From Anaerolineae bacterium (GTDB lineage Bacteria > Chloroflexota > Anaerolineae > B4-G1): a stretch of DNA of 7,895 nt. Shown piece after piece: positions 1-5,841 of this stretch. Made by a program: the position numbers and the translations under genes. The notes beneath the pieces are model-generated. The model was given only the letters and a program-made list of their open reading frames with translations. It did not search any database and was not told the DNA's origin. The stretch spans positions 1 to 7,895 of the forward strand of contig JAUWNP010000208.1 in NCBI GenBank assembly GCA_030612585.1. Direction: 5' to 3'. How positions within the stretch are numbered: position 1 is the stretch's first letter; each line of letters opens with the position of its first letter.

Positions 1-16
1 CAAGTACCCACAGTTG

Positions 17-738
17 TCAAAAACCAACGAGGGACTCCCACGCCGCCTGAGCCGCCGCTTGCTCCGCAGATTGTTTACTGCGACCCATCCCCTGGCCCGC
101 CACCTCTTTGCCCAGGAGAACCTCCGCCACGAAGGTCTTGGCATGGTCAGGCCCTTTTTCGGCGACGATGCGATAGCGAGGCGTGACACCCCGTTCGGCC
201 TGGCTCCACTCCTGGAGGCGGCTCTTGGCATCCCAGTCCGCCTCTGCCACCAGCGTTGCTTCGGCAACCGGCTCAATCAGTGGTTCAACGAAGGTCACAG
301 TAGCAGTCAGTCCGCCGTCGAGGTAGAGCGCCCCTACGACAGCCTCAAAGGTGTCACACAGATTGGCGTCTCGCTCCCGCCCCCCGGCCTCCTCCTCCCC
401 GTGACCTAGTCGCAATGCCTGCCCGATCCCCACCTGCCTGGCCAACCGCGCCAGCGTCTCTGTGCGCACCAGAGCCGCCCGTAGGCGGGTCATCCGTCCC
501 TCATCAAAATCGGGGTAGTGACGGTAGACCCACGCGCCGGCGATGAAGTCGAGCACCGCGTCGCCCAGAAATTCGAGGCGCTGGTTGTCACCTATCGCGT
601 CCCCTGGATGCTCGTTGACGTAGGAGGAATGGGTGAGAGCGTGAAGAAGGAGATTCGGGTCGTGAAAGCGATACCCGATACGCTCCTGGAAGGAGACCAG
701 GTTGGAGGTTGGAGGTTGGAGGTTGGACTGTCGTTCAT
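17..738 (-). CDS. rnc: Ribonuclease III, 5' end frame-broken by a heptamer repeat
   Basis: Double-strand-specific endoribonuclease that processes rRNA precursors and structured mRNAs. The catalytic domain shows the signature NQRLEFLGDAVLDF (about 590-548) and a second acidic site in CDTFEAVVGALYLDGG. The C-terminal third is a double-stranded-RNA-binding domain (from DAKSRLQEW to AAAQAAWESLV). Homology extends upstream of the first in-frame GTG (556) to at least QERIGYRF (about 690), so 556 is not the true start. The best start is ATG at 738, which overlaps the upstream stop as ATGA and has GAGGAGGAG 10 nt before it. However, four copies of a 7-bp repeat (700-727) leave this ATG out of frame with the body: the span is 722 bp, not a multiple of 3. 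The body frame is open only from 763, after a TGA, and has no ATG, GTG or TTG before 556. With 2 or 5 repeat copies the gene reads through; 5 copies would give 242 aa. Identity is firm; the start and the intactness of the gene are not. Confidence 0.85.
700..727. repeat. Perfect tandem heptamer, 4 copies of GGTTGGA, inside the rnc 5' end
   Basis: Four identical contiguous copies of GGTTGGA (TCCAACC on the coding strand of rnc). The array begins 11 nt after the first base of the proposed rnc ATG. Because 7 is not a multiple of 3, each gain or loss of one copy changes the reading frame. On the rnc strand three units encode a 7-residue pattern. A perfect repeat suggests recent or continuing slippage; collapse or expansion during assembly is the alternative. 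Confidence 0.95.
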
Positions 739-2135
739 TTCGATCCCGCTCCTCCTCGTTCTGTCAGCCGATGCTCATATTTCTCCAGGGCCGCGCCAAG
801 CGCAATATCCGCATCCACACCGCAGGCTTCGGCCAGCGCCAGCAGGCTGTGGAGCGCGTCTCCAAGTTCGCCCGCCAGTTGGAGACGAAACTGCGGCGCT
901 CGCTGCCCGTAGTCTGTTGCCAGCAGCACCTCTTTTGCTACCTCGCCGATCTCGGAGACCAGGTCGAGCGCGTGGGTGGCCGGGTCGTGCAGGAGGTTAT
1001 GGCGACGGGCGAAGGCGGCGACTCTTCGTTGCCAGTCAGCCATCAGCGGGGGGCTCTTGAACCCACTCCCGGTCAACACAACGACCGGCACGCCACTCAA
1101 CCTGTCGCGCAGGTGATCCAACGCCGCCACAGCCAGCGCGGAGGTCGGCTCGACGTAGAACCCCCGCTGAGCCAGTTTCCTCTGTGCAGCCAGAGTTTCC
1201 TCATCTCGCAGGGCCAGCACCACGCCATCGCTTTCGCGCACGGCGGCCAGCACCGCCCGGCCCCAGGGTGGCGCGGCGATGCGCACACCCTCCGCGACGG
1301 TCTCCCTCTCCTCGACTGGCCCCACGTCGGCTGCGCCTCGCTCCCAGGCGCGTGCCAGTGGTGCACACGGTTGCGCCTGTACGCCAAAGAGACGCGGCAG
1401 CCGTTTGATGAGACCCGCCGCCAGCAGTTCGCCAAAGCCACGATACAACCCGAGCAACAGCGTCCCGTGGCCCAGCGGCGCTACGACGCTTTCCGGTGCG
1501 CGACCGCCTAACTGCTCCCACAGTTCAAAGGCGATAGTCTTCATCCCCTGCTGCACGATGGGGCTGTAGACGTGGCTCGCGTAGACAGTGCCCTCCCCGG
1601 CAGCCTGGCGCACGGCACAAGCGGCCTCGCTGCGGAGACCAGGCACCGGCACAACTTCCGCGCCGTAGGCCACAATCTGCGCCTGCTTGACCGGTGAGGT
1701 GTGAGCGGGCACGTAGATGGTGGCGTGAAGACCCGCGCGGCCGGCGTAGGCTGCCAACGCAGCACCGGCGTTGCCTGAGGAATCCTCAACAACCTCCTCC
1801 ACGCTTGCTGCTTTCAGCGCCGTGACCAACACAGCCGCGCCCCGATCCTTGAAGGAGCCTGTAGGATTGAGGTACTCGGCCTTGAGGTAGAGGGGCTGGT
1901 CATCCCACTCAGCGGTGACCAGTGGGGTCCAGCCCTCGCCCAGCGTCACCGGAGTCGCGCTGTCCGGCAAGGGCAGCGCGGCCTGGTAGCGCCAGAGCGT
2001 GTAATCCGTCTCGCTCACGCGGGCCGGGTCGAAGGACGGCGCACCCGCGATCTCCAGCACACCGCCGCAATCACAGCACCAGCGAGCAGGGTCTAGAGGC
2101 CAACTTCGTGCACAATCCCCACATCGTAAGTTCAC
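735..2135 (-). CDS. Threonine-synthase-like PLP enzyme fused to a C-terminal MazG-type NTP pyrophosphohydrolase domain
   Basis: A 466-aa protein with three parts. Residues 1-25 are a zinc ribbon (C5-x2-C8, C20-x2-C23), as in archaeal-type threonine synthases. Residues about 45-365 are a fold-type-II PLP enzyme: SFKDRG with the PLP lysine K96, SSGNAGAA (119-126), a glycine-rich APLGHGTLLLG phosphate loop (219-229), EPTSALAV (329-336) and LTGSGFKSP (354-362). The expected reaction is O-phosphohomoserine to threonine in the cytosol, although related zinc-ribbon PLP lyases cannot be excluded. Residues about 366-457 resemble an all-alpha MazG/dCTPase-type domain: E395, E398 and E402, then E423-x2-D426, which fits the family's ExxE...ExxD metal-binding pattern. 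The frame is uninterrupted. The start is GTG, the only in-frame start after an upstream TAA, with AGGA 9 nt before it. The stop overlaps the proposed rnc ATG. The gene lies 56 bp after the HEPN gene, probably in the same transcript. The threonine synthase call is good; the MazG call rests on motif and helical pattern. Confidence 0.85.
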   Translation of the reverse strand: MNLRCGDCARSWPLDPARWCCDCGGVLEIAGAPSFDPARVSETDYTLWRYQAALPLPDSATPVTLGEGWTPLVTAEWDDQPLYLKAEYLNPTGSFKDRGAAVLVTALKAASVEEVVEDSSGNAGAALAAYAGRAGLHATIYVPAHTSPVKQAQIVAYGAEVVPVPGLRSEAACAVRQAAGEGTVYASHVYSPIVQQGMKTIAFELWEQLGGRAPESVVAPLGHGTLLLGLYRGFGELLAAGLIKRLPRLFGVQAQPCAPLARAWERGAADVGPVEERETVAEGVRIAAPPWGRAVLAAVRESDGVVLALRDEETLAAQRKLAQRGFYVEPTSALAVAALDHLRDRLSGVPVVVLTGSGFKSPPLMADWQRRVAAFARRHNLLHDPATHALDLVSEIGEVAKEVLLATDYGQRAPQFRLQLAGELGDALHSLLALAEACGVDADIALGAALEKYEHRLTERGGAGSK

Positions 2136-2191
2136 GTTGCGTCGTCCTGTAGTTTATTCGAGGGCCTTCCCGGCGATCCTGCACTCCCAGC

Positions 2192-2611
2192 CTATCCTCC
2201 TCCTCCACCTTCCAACATCTCTGCGACCTGCCGGATAACGTGCCGCGCCTGACGAAGTGCCTTTTCCGCATCCTCGGCATCAAAGGCTTCAGCAGGAATC
2301 CCACCAGGCAGTCCATTTGGATAACGAGTGGGGATGTAATGACGGTCGAGCCCGCCTCCTACGACGATCAGTGTCTCGAAACGGGCATCATACTCCGCTG
2401 CTTGCCGCGCCAGATCTGCCACCGAATGTCCCCATACTCTTTCTACTCCCTGGGCATACAGGTAGCCCTTCAGTGCCTTTTCGCCGGCCTGCTGGGCCAG
2501 GAAGCACGTCAGGTGATAACGTTCTCCGGCCTGGTTGTACCGTGCATCATCAATGTCCTGTTGGGCCTGCTGCAACCAACGCTTGCCCTCTTCTCTCGGA
2601 TCAGGTCTCAT
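2192..2611 (-). CDS. HEPN-domain protein, partner of the adjacent nucleotidyltransferase
   Basis: A 139-aa mostly helical protein of the HEPN family, PF05168-like. Visible family features are the amphipathic helix WLQQAQQDIDDAR (12-24), FLAQQAGEKALKGYLYAQG (37-55), GHSVADLARQ (61-70), and the late block LDRHYIPTRYPNGLP (88-102) followed by DAEDAEKALRQA. In MNT/HEPN pairs the HEPN subunit is often an RNase toxin. The canonical R-x4-6-H motif is not evident here: R58 and H62 are separated by only three residues, so RNase activity cannot be claimed. The C-terminus is five glycines. The start is ATG 2611, because the frame upstream is only the shadow of the MNT gene. GGAG lies 8 nt before this ATG, inside the 3' end of MNT, and the two genes overlap by 11 bp, so translation is probably coupled. 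Confidence 0.85.
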   Translation of the reverse strand: MRPDPREEGKRWLQQAQQDIDDARYNQAGERYHLTCFLAQQAGEKALKGYLYAQGVERVWGHSVADLARQAAEYDARFETLIVVGGGLDRHYIPTRYPNGLPGGIPAEAFDAEDAEKALRQARHVIRQVAEMLEGGGGG

Positions 2612-2942
2612 AGAGCACTCTCCCCTCCTGCAAAGCCTGTCGTATGAAGGACCTCTCACGGATGGCCTCAAATTCCTTGGGGGTATAGGCCAGCAGGTCA
2701 AGACCGACACGGGGCTGGATTCGTTCGTACAGCAACCCCAGACGCTTGATGAACGGCTGGTCAGAATCCAGCACGACGATAAGGTCAAGGTCACTCCACA
2801 CAGCGATTTCCTCGCGCGCGGCGGAGCCAAATAGAATGATGCGTTGCACTCCCATCTCACGCAGAACTCGAACGATGCGCTCAAGTTCACACTCGAGCAA
2901 CGCCTGTCGCGTAGATCGTAGTTCCTGCCAATACTTCAGCAT
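2601..2942 (-). CDS. Minimal nucleotidyltransferase (MNT), MntA-like
   Basis: A 113-aa stand-alone nucleotidyltransferase of the polymerase-beta superfamily. It has the G39-S40 turn, SDLDL with D51 and D53, and a third acidic residue D82 in GLDLLAY, which together form the expected metal-binding triad. An N-terminal helix (about 10-30) precedes the core. In characterised MNT/HEPN systems the MNT protein transfers nucleotides onto its HEPN partner and neutralises it; that function is inferred here from gene pairing. ATG 2942 has AGGA about 10 nt upstream and overlaps the glycosyltransferase stop by 7 bp (ATGCTGA). Its 3' end overlaps the HEPN gene by 11 bp. The triad looks intact, so it is probably active. 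Confidence 0.88.
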   Translation of the reverse strand: MLKYWQELRSTRQALLECELERIVRVLREMGVQRIILFGSAAREEIAVWSDLDLIVVLDSDQPFIKRLGLLYERIQPRVGLDLLAYTPKEFEAIRERSFIRQALQEGRVLYET

Positions 2943-3652
2943 TTTTGCTTTTCCTCGCGTAACTCCCGGCTCAGCTGCTGCCGGAAGCGCACCAAGTCAC
3001 GGAACGCCTTAGCGATAACCTTGAGATTAGCGCCGGTGGCCTCGCCCGCCACACGCGGCAGATGGATCACCGGCACCTCGGCGATGCGGAAACCACGCGC
3101 CCGTGCGCCAGCGAGGAACTCCGTGTCAATCATCGCCCCGTCGGAGGCGAGGGTCACGCGCTCCAAGACCTCGCGCCGGAACAGCTTGAATCCGCAGTCA
3201 ATATCACGGCACAGGTAGCCAAACAGCAGCCGCACCAGCATGTTCCATCCGAAACCGTTGAGTTTACGGATGAAGGTATCCTGCCGCTCGGCACGATAGC
3301 CGGACACAATGTCCGCCTCATCAAGACGCTCCAGGAGGCGGCTGATCTCCCTGAAATCAAACTGGTTGTCCGCTGGGACGAACGCGATCAGGTCACCCAC
3401 AGCCGCCGCGAAACCCGCTCTGAGCGACCCACCGTAGCCCCGATTGGGATAATGCTCCACCAGCCGGAAACTGGGGACGCGCTGCATCAGTTCGCGGGCG
3501 ATTTCACCCGTGCGGTCAGTGCTGCCGTCGTTGACCAGGATGATCTCGTAATCTATCCCCAACTGCTGGGCCACGCTGGAGACCCCCTCCACGGCCCTTT
3601 CGACGTTTGCCTCTTCGTTATAGGCGGGAAGAACCACAGACAGAGATGACAT
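2936..3652 (-). CDS. Family 2 glycosyltransferase, polyprenyl-phosphate sugar synthase type
   Basis: A 238-aa GT-A fold glycosyltransferase resembling the dolichol/undecaprenyl-phosphate hexose synthase group. Visible blocks are LSVVLPAYNEEANV (4-17), the nucleotide-binding VNDGSTD (40-46), NRGYGGSLRAGF (70-81), PADNQFD (93-99) in the place of the metal-binding DxD region, and DCGFKLFRREVL (152-163). It probably transfers a sugar from a nucleotide donor to a polyprenyl phosphate at the cytoplasmic membrane face; donor and acceptor cannot be told from sequence. There is no C-terminal transmembrane pair, so it is of the short soluble or peripheral type. ATG 3652 is preferred over the in-frame TTG at 3673: it has GGAG 5 nt upstream, the family homology begins right after it, and the predicted transcript begins near 3679. 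It is first in the leftward unit and its stop overlaps MNT. Confidence 0.9.
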   Translation of the reverse strand: MSSLSVVLPAYNEEANVERAVEGVSSVAQQLGIDYEIILVNDGSTDRTGEIARELMQRVPSFRLVEHYPNRGYGGSLRAGFAAAVGDLIAFVPADNQFDFREISRLLERLDEADIVSGYRAERQDTFIRKLNGFGWNMLVRLLFGYLCRDIDCGFKLFRREVLERVTLASDGAMIDTEFLAGARARGFRIAEVPVIHLPRVAGEATGANLKVIAKAFRDLVRFRQQLSRELREEKQKC

Positions 3653-3685
3653 TGGAACTCCATTCGCTTTCAAGGATTGCAGGAC

Positions 3686-3714
3686 ATTATATCACATCCA
3701 ACTACATTGCTCAA
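3686..3714 (-). promoter_or_regulatory. Sigma70-type promoter for the leftward glycosyltransferase-MNT-HEPN-thrC/mazG-rnc unit
   Basis: On the minus strand TTGAGC (3714-3709) and a perfect TATAAT (3691-3686) are separated by exactly 17 nt. A start near 3679 would give a leader of about 27 nt before the glycosyltransferase ATG at 3652. No other convincing promoter was seen within the leftward unit, so it may serve all five genes. The -35 block is shared with the opposing promoter. Confidence 0.65.
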
Positions 3715-3735
3715 CCTTGTGCTTTGGGGTATAAT
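3707..3735 (+). promoter_or_regulatory. Sigma70-type promoter for the rightward ftsY-prfB unit
   Basis: TTGCTC (3707-3712) and a perfect TATAAT (3730-3735) are separated by 17 nt on the plus strand. Transcription would begin near 3742, just where the heptamer array starts, giving a leader of about 54 nt before the ftsY ATG at 3796. The -35 element overlaps the minus-strand -35 within the 8-bp block TTGCTCAA. Confidence 0.65.
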
Positions 3736-3742
3736 TTGGTAG

Positions 3743-3782
3743 ATTGGTCATTGGTCATTGGTCATTGTTCATTGTTCATTGG
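3743..3782. repeat. Heptamer tandem array ATTGGTC/ATTGTTC in the ftsY leader
   Basis: Three copies of ATTGGTC (3743-3763), two of the one-base variant ATTGTTC (3764-3777) and a partial copy ATTGG (3778-3782). The array fills most of the predicted ftsY 5' untranslated leader and ends 3 nt before the ribosome binding site GGAG (3786-3789). Being outside the coding region, copy number would change leader length and structure but not the frame. Confidence 0.92.
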
Positions 3783-3795
3783 AACGGAGTTCACT

Positions 3796-4707
3796 ATGAC
3801 TGCCGGAATCGCTCAGTCAATCAAAGACAGCCTCACCCGCACGCGCAACACGGTCTTCAGCCGCATCGCGGGGCTGCTGGGGGCCAGCCAGGTCACGGCT
3901 TCCACGTGGGACGAACTGGAGGAGTTGTTGATCCAGGCCGATGTGGGTGTAGAGACAACGCTCTACCTGGTCGAACGGCTGCGGAAGCGCACCCGCGATG
4001 AGGCAATCTTGCGGGCTGGCGTGCTCCAGACGGCGTTACGGGAGGAACTGCGCGCGCTGTTGTCCAGCCCACCGCCGCTCAACCTGGGAGGCCACCCACT
4101 GGACGTGGTGCTCATCGTCGGCGTGAACGGGTCGGGCAAGACGACGAGTATCGCCAAACTGGCTTACTACTACCGGCGGCGGGGCCACCGGGTGTTGCTG
4201 GCGGCGGCCGACACCTTCCGCGCCGCGGCGATGGACCAACTGATGATCTGGGCACAGCGGGCGGGCGTGGACATCGTCACCGGGCCGGAGGGAGGCGATC
4301 CGGGCGCGGTCGTCTTCGACGCATTGCAGGCCGCGCGGTCGCGAGGGAGGGACTTGGTGATCGCCGACACCGCCGGCCGGCTGCACACACAGTACAACCT
4401 GATGGCCGAGTTGCGGAAGGTACGCAAGGTAGCAGCGAAGAGCGTCGAGGATGCACCCCACGAGACGCTGCTGGTGCTCGACGCCACCACCGGGCAGAAC
4501 GCGCTTGCCCAGGCGCACCACTTTCAGGAAGCGGTGGAGGTGACCGGCGTCGTGCTGGCCAAGTTGGATAGCACCGCCAGGGGCGGGATGGTTTTCGCCG
4601 TTGCCCGCGAACTGGGATTGCCCGTGCGCTTCGTCGGCACAGGGGAGAAGATGGAGGATCTAGTTCCGTTTGATGCGGATGCGTTTGTGGAAGGATTGCT
4701 GGGGTAG
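3796..4707 (+). CDS. ftsY: Signal recognition particle receptor FtsY
   Basis: A 303-aa SRP-family GTPase that docks Ffh/SRP-bound ribosomes at the cytoplasmic membrane. The N domain occupies about residues 1-95. The G domain shows [10 protein letters not shown] (109-118), DTFRAAA (139-145), DTAGR (191-195), [10 protein letters not shown] (255-264) and the FtsY-type end [13 protein letters not shown] (281-293). Those last features, with [11 protein letters not shown], favour FtsY over Ffh, and there is no methionine-rich M domain. The long acidic A domain of E. coli FtsY is absent, which is common in other phyla. The G4 motif reads AKLD rather than the usual TKLD. ATG 3796 has GGAG 6 nt upstream; the open frame extends further back to 3607 but only through promoter and repeat sequence. 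It leads the rightward unit, and its stop lies inside the prfB ribosome binding site. Confidence 0.97.
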   Translation: MTAGIAQSIKDSLTRTRNTVFSRIAGLLGASQVTASTWDELEELLIQADVGVETTLYLVERLRKRTRDEAILRAGVLQTALREELRALLSSPPPLNLGGHPLDVVLIVGVNGSGKTTSIAKLAYYYRRRGHRVLLAAADTFRAAAMDQLMIWAQRAGVDIVTGPEGGDPGAVVFDALQAARSRGRDLVIADTAGRLHTQYNLMAELRKVRKVAAKSVEDAPHETLLVLDATTGQNALAQAHHFQEAVEVTGVVLAKLDSTARGGMVFAVARELGLPVRFVGTGEKMEDLVPFDADAFVEGLLG

Positions 4708-4711
4708 GAGG
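4706..4711 (+). promoter_or_regulatory. prfB Shine-Dalgarno AGGAGG overlapping the ftsY stop
   Basis: AGGAGG begins within the ftsY TAG. It is only 1 nt from ATG 4713 but 7 nt from GTG 4719, so GTG 4719 is the preferred prfB start. Both starts are in the same frame and differ by two residues. The overlap implies tight coupling between ftsY termination and prfB initiation. Confidence 0.75.
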
Positions 4712-4718
4712 TATGTGC

Positions 4719-5826
4719 GTGGAAGAACTTAGTAATCGCCTGACGACTTTGAAAGAAAAACTGGATAACATCCGGAGGCGTCTTTGACTTAGCCGCCAAG
4801 GAGCAAGAAGTCGCCCGGCTGGAGAAGCGTGCCAGCGCCCCCGACTTTTGGGATAACTCCGAGACGGCCCAGGAGGCGATGCGTCGCCTCTCCAGCCTGC
4901 GAGAGGAGGTGGATCGCTGGAACAGGCTGGCGCAACGGGTGCGGGACGCGCTGGAACTCTCTGCGCTGGATGACGAGAGCCTGGGCGACGAACTGGCCGC
5001 CGAAACAACGGCGTTGGAGCAAGAGATAGGACACCTCGAGTTTCGCCTGCTCCTCTCCGGCCCCCATGATCGAGGCGGCGCCATCCTGGCCATCCACGCC
5101 GGCGCTGGCGGCACCGATGCCCAGGACTTCTCCGAGATGCTGCTGCGCATGTACCTGCGATGGGCCGAGGCGCGCGGGTACGCAGCCGACGTGGTAGACC
5201 GACTCCACGGCGAGGAGGCCGGCATCAAACGGGCCACCGTCACCATCTCCGGCCCCTACGCCTACGGCTACCTGCGCGCCGAGCGGGGCGTGCACCGGTT
5301 GGTGAGACTCTCCCCCTTCGACGCCGCTCATCGTCGCCATACATCCTTCGCGCTGGCCGAAGTCTGGCCCGACATCGGCGACGAAGTCTCGGTGACGATT
5401 GACCCAAATGATCTGCAGATTGATACCTTCTGCGCCTCGTCGGCCGGCGGACAGCATATGCAGAAAAACGAGACGGCGATACGCATCACCCACGTCCCCA
5501 CCGGCACCGTCGTCTCCTGCCAGAATGAGCGCTCGCAGACCCAGAACCGGGAAACGGCGCTGCGCGTATTGCGGGCGCGGCTACTACAACTGGAGGAGGA
5601 AAAACGGCGCGCGGAGATCGCCAAGTTGAAGGGAGCACACATAGACGCCGGCTGGGGCAATCAGATTCGCTCCTACGTGCAGCACCCTTACCAGATGGTC
5701 AAGGACCACCGCACCGGCCACGAGACCGGTAACGTGCAGGCCGTGCTCGATGGATGGCTGGACGAATTTATGGAGGTCTATCTGCGTTATACGCTAGGTG
5801 ATCGGGAATCCAGCAGTGAGCAATAG
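4719..5826 (+). CDS. prfB: Peptide chain release factor 2, expressed by programmed +1 frameshift
   Basis: Class I release factor recognising UGA and UAA and triggering peptide release. It is encoded in two frames: codons from GTG 4719 to CTT 4782-4784, then a TGA (4785-4787), with the rest reading from GAC 4786 to the TAG ending at 5826. The joined product is 368 aa, matching the usual RF2 length of about 365. The codon-recognition tripeptide SPF lies at residues 198-200 (5311-5319) and the catalytic GGQ at 243-245 (5446-5454); SPF distinguishes RF2 from RF1. The N-terminal part is helical and charged. Near GGQ the sequence reads [16 protein letters not shown], where many RF2s have R-x-SGAGGQ. 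The gene follows ftsY by 11 bp and precedes the coiled-coil protein by 15 bp. Expression is probably autoregulated: scarce RF2 lets the ribosome pause at UGA and shift. Confidence 0.96.
4774..4788 (+). promoter_or_regulatory. prfB programmed +1 frameshift site
   Basis: An internal Shine-Dalgarno GGAGG (4774-4778), a 3-nt spacer CGT, the slippery codon CTT, then TGA followed by C (4782-4788). This is the same architecture as the E. coli prfB site, with the same spacing and the same CTTTGAC heptamer. The zero frame stops after 22 codons; the +1 frame continues as [10 protein letters not shown] into RF2. Confidence 0.96.
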
Positions 5827-5841
5827 CAAAGGAGACATAAA

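Noticed and set aside
735..766. Programmed +1 frameshift from the thrC/mazG end (AAA TGA) into rnc, giving a triple fusion
   Set aside because: The frames do permit it, and a GAGGAGGAG lies upstream, but the spacing (8 nt) does not match the prfB-type 3-nt geometry and AAA TGA A is not a known +1 slippery site. Initiation at the overlapping ATG is simpler.
518..1511. Long plus-strand open frames of 180 and 269 codons
   Set aside because: They are antisense shadows of the threonine-synthase/MazG gene and rnc. They have no recognisable protein features and no suitable ribosome binding sites.
2158..2175. Imperfect palindrome GGGCCTTCCCGG between HEPN and thrC/mazG as a terminator
   Set aside because: The stem is short with almost no loop, and no U tract follows on either strand.
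3653..3673. TTG start at 3673 for the glycosyltransferase
   Set aside because: It would leave a leader of about 5 nt and no Shine-Dalgarno. ATG 3652 has GGAG and sits at the family's usual N-terminus.
700..3782. CRISPR-like interpretation of the repeat arrays
   Set aside because: Units are 7 bp, directly contiguous and without spacers, and no cas genes are present.
3607..3795. Upstream extension of the ftsY frame
   Set aside because: It runs through the divergent promoters and the heptamer array, and most of it lies before the predicted transcription start. ATG 3796 has the ribosome binding site.
4785..4787. In-frame TGA in prfB as a pseudogene mutation
   Set aside because: It lies in a full frameshift signal with correct internal Shine-Dalgarno and spacing, and the +1 frame is intact to the end.
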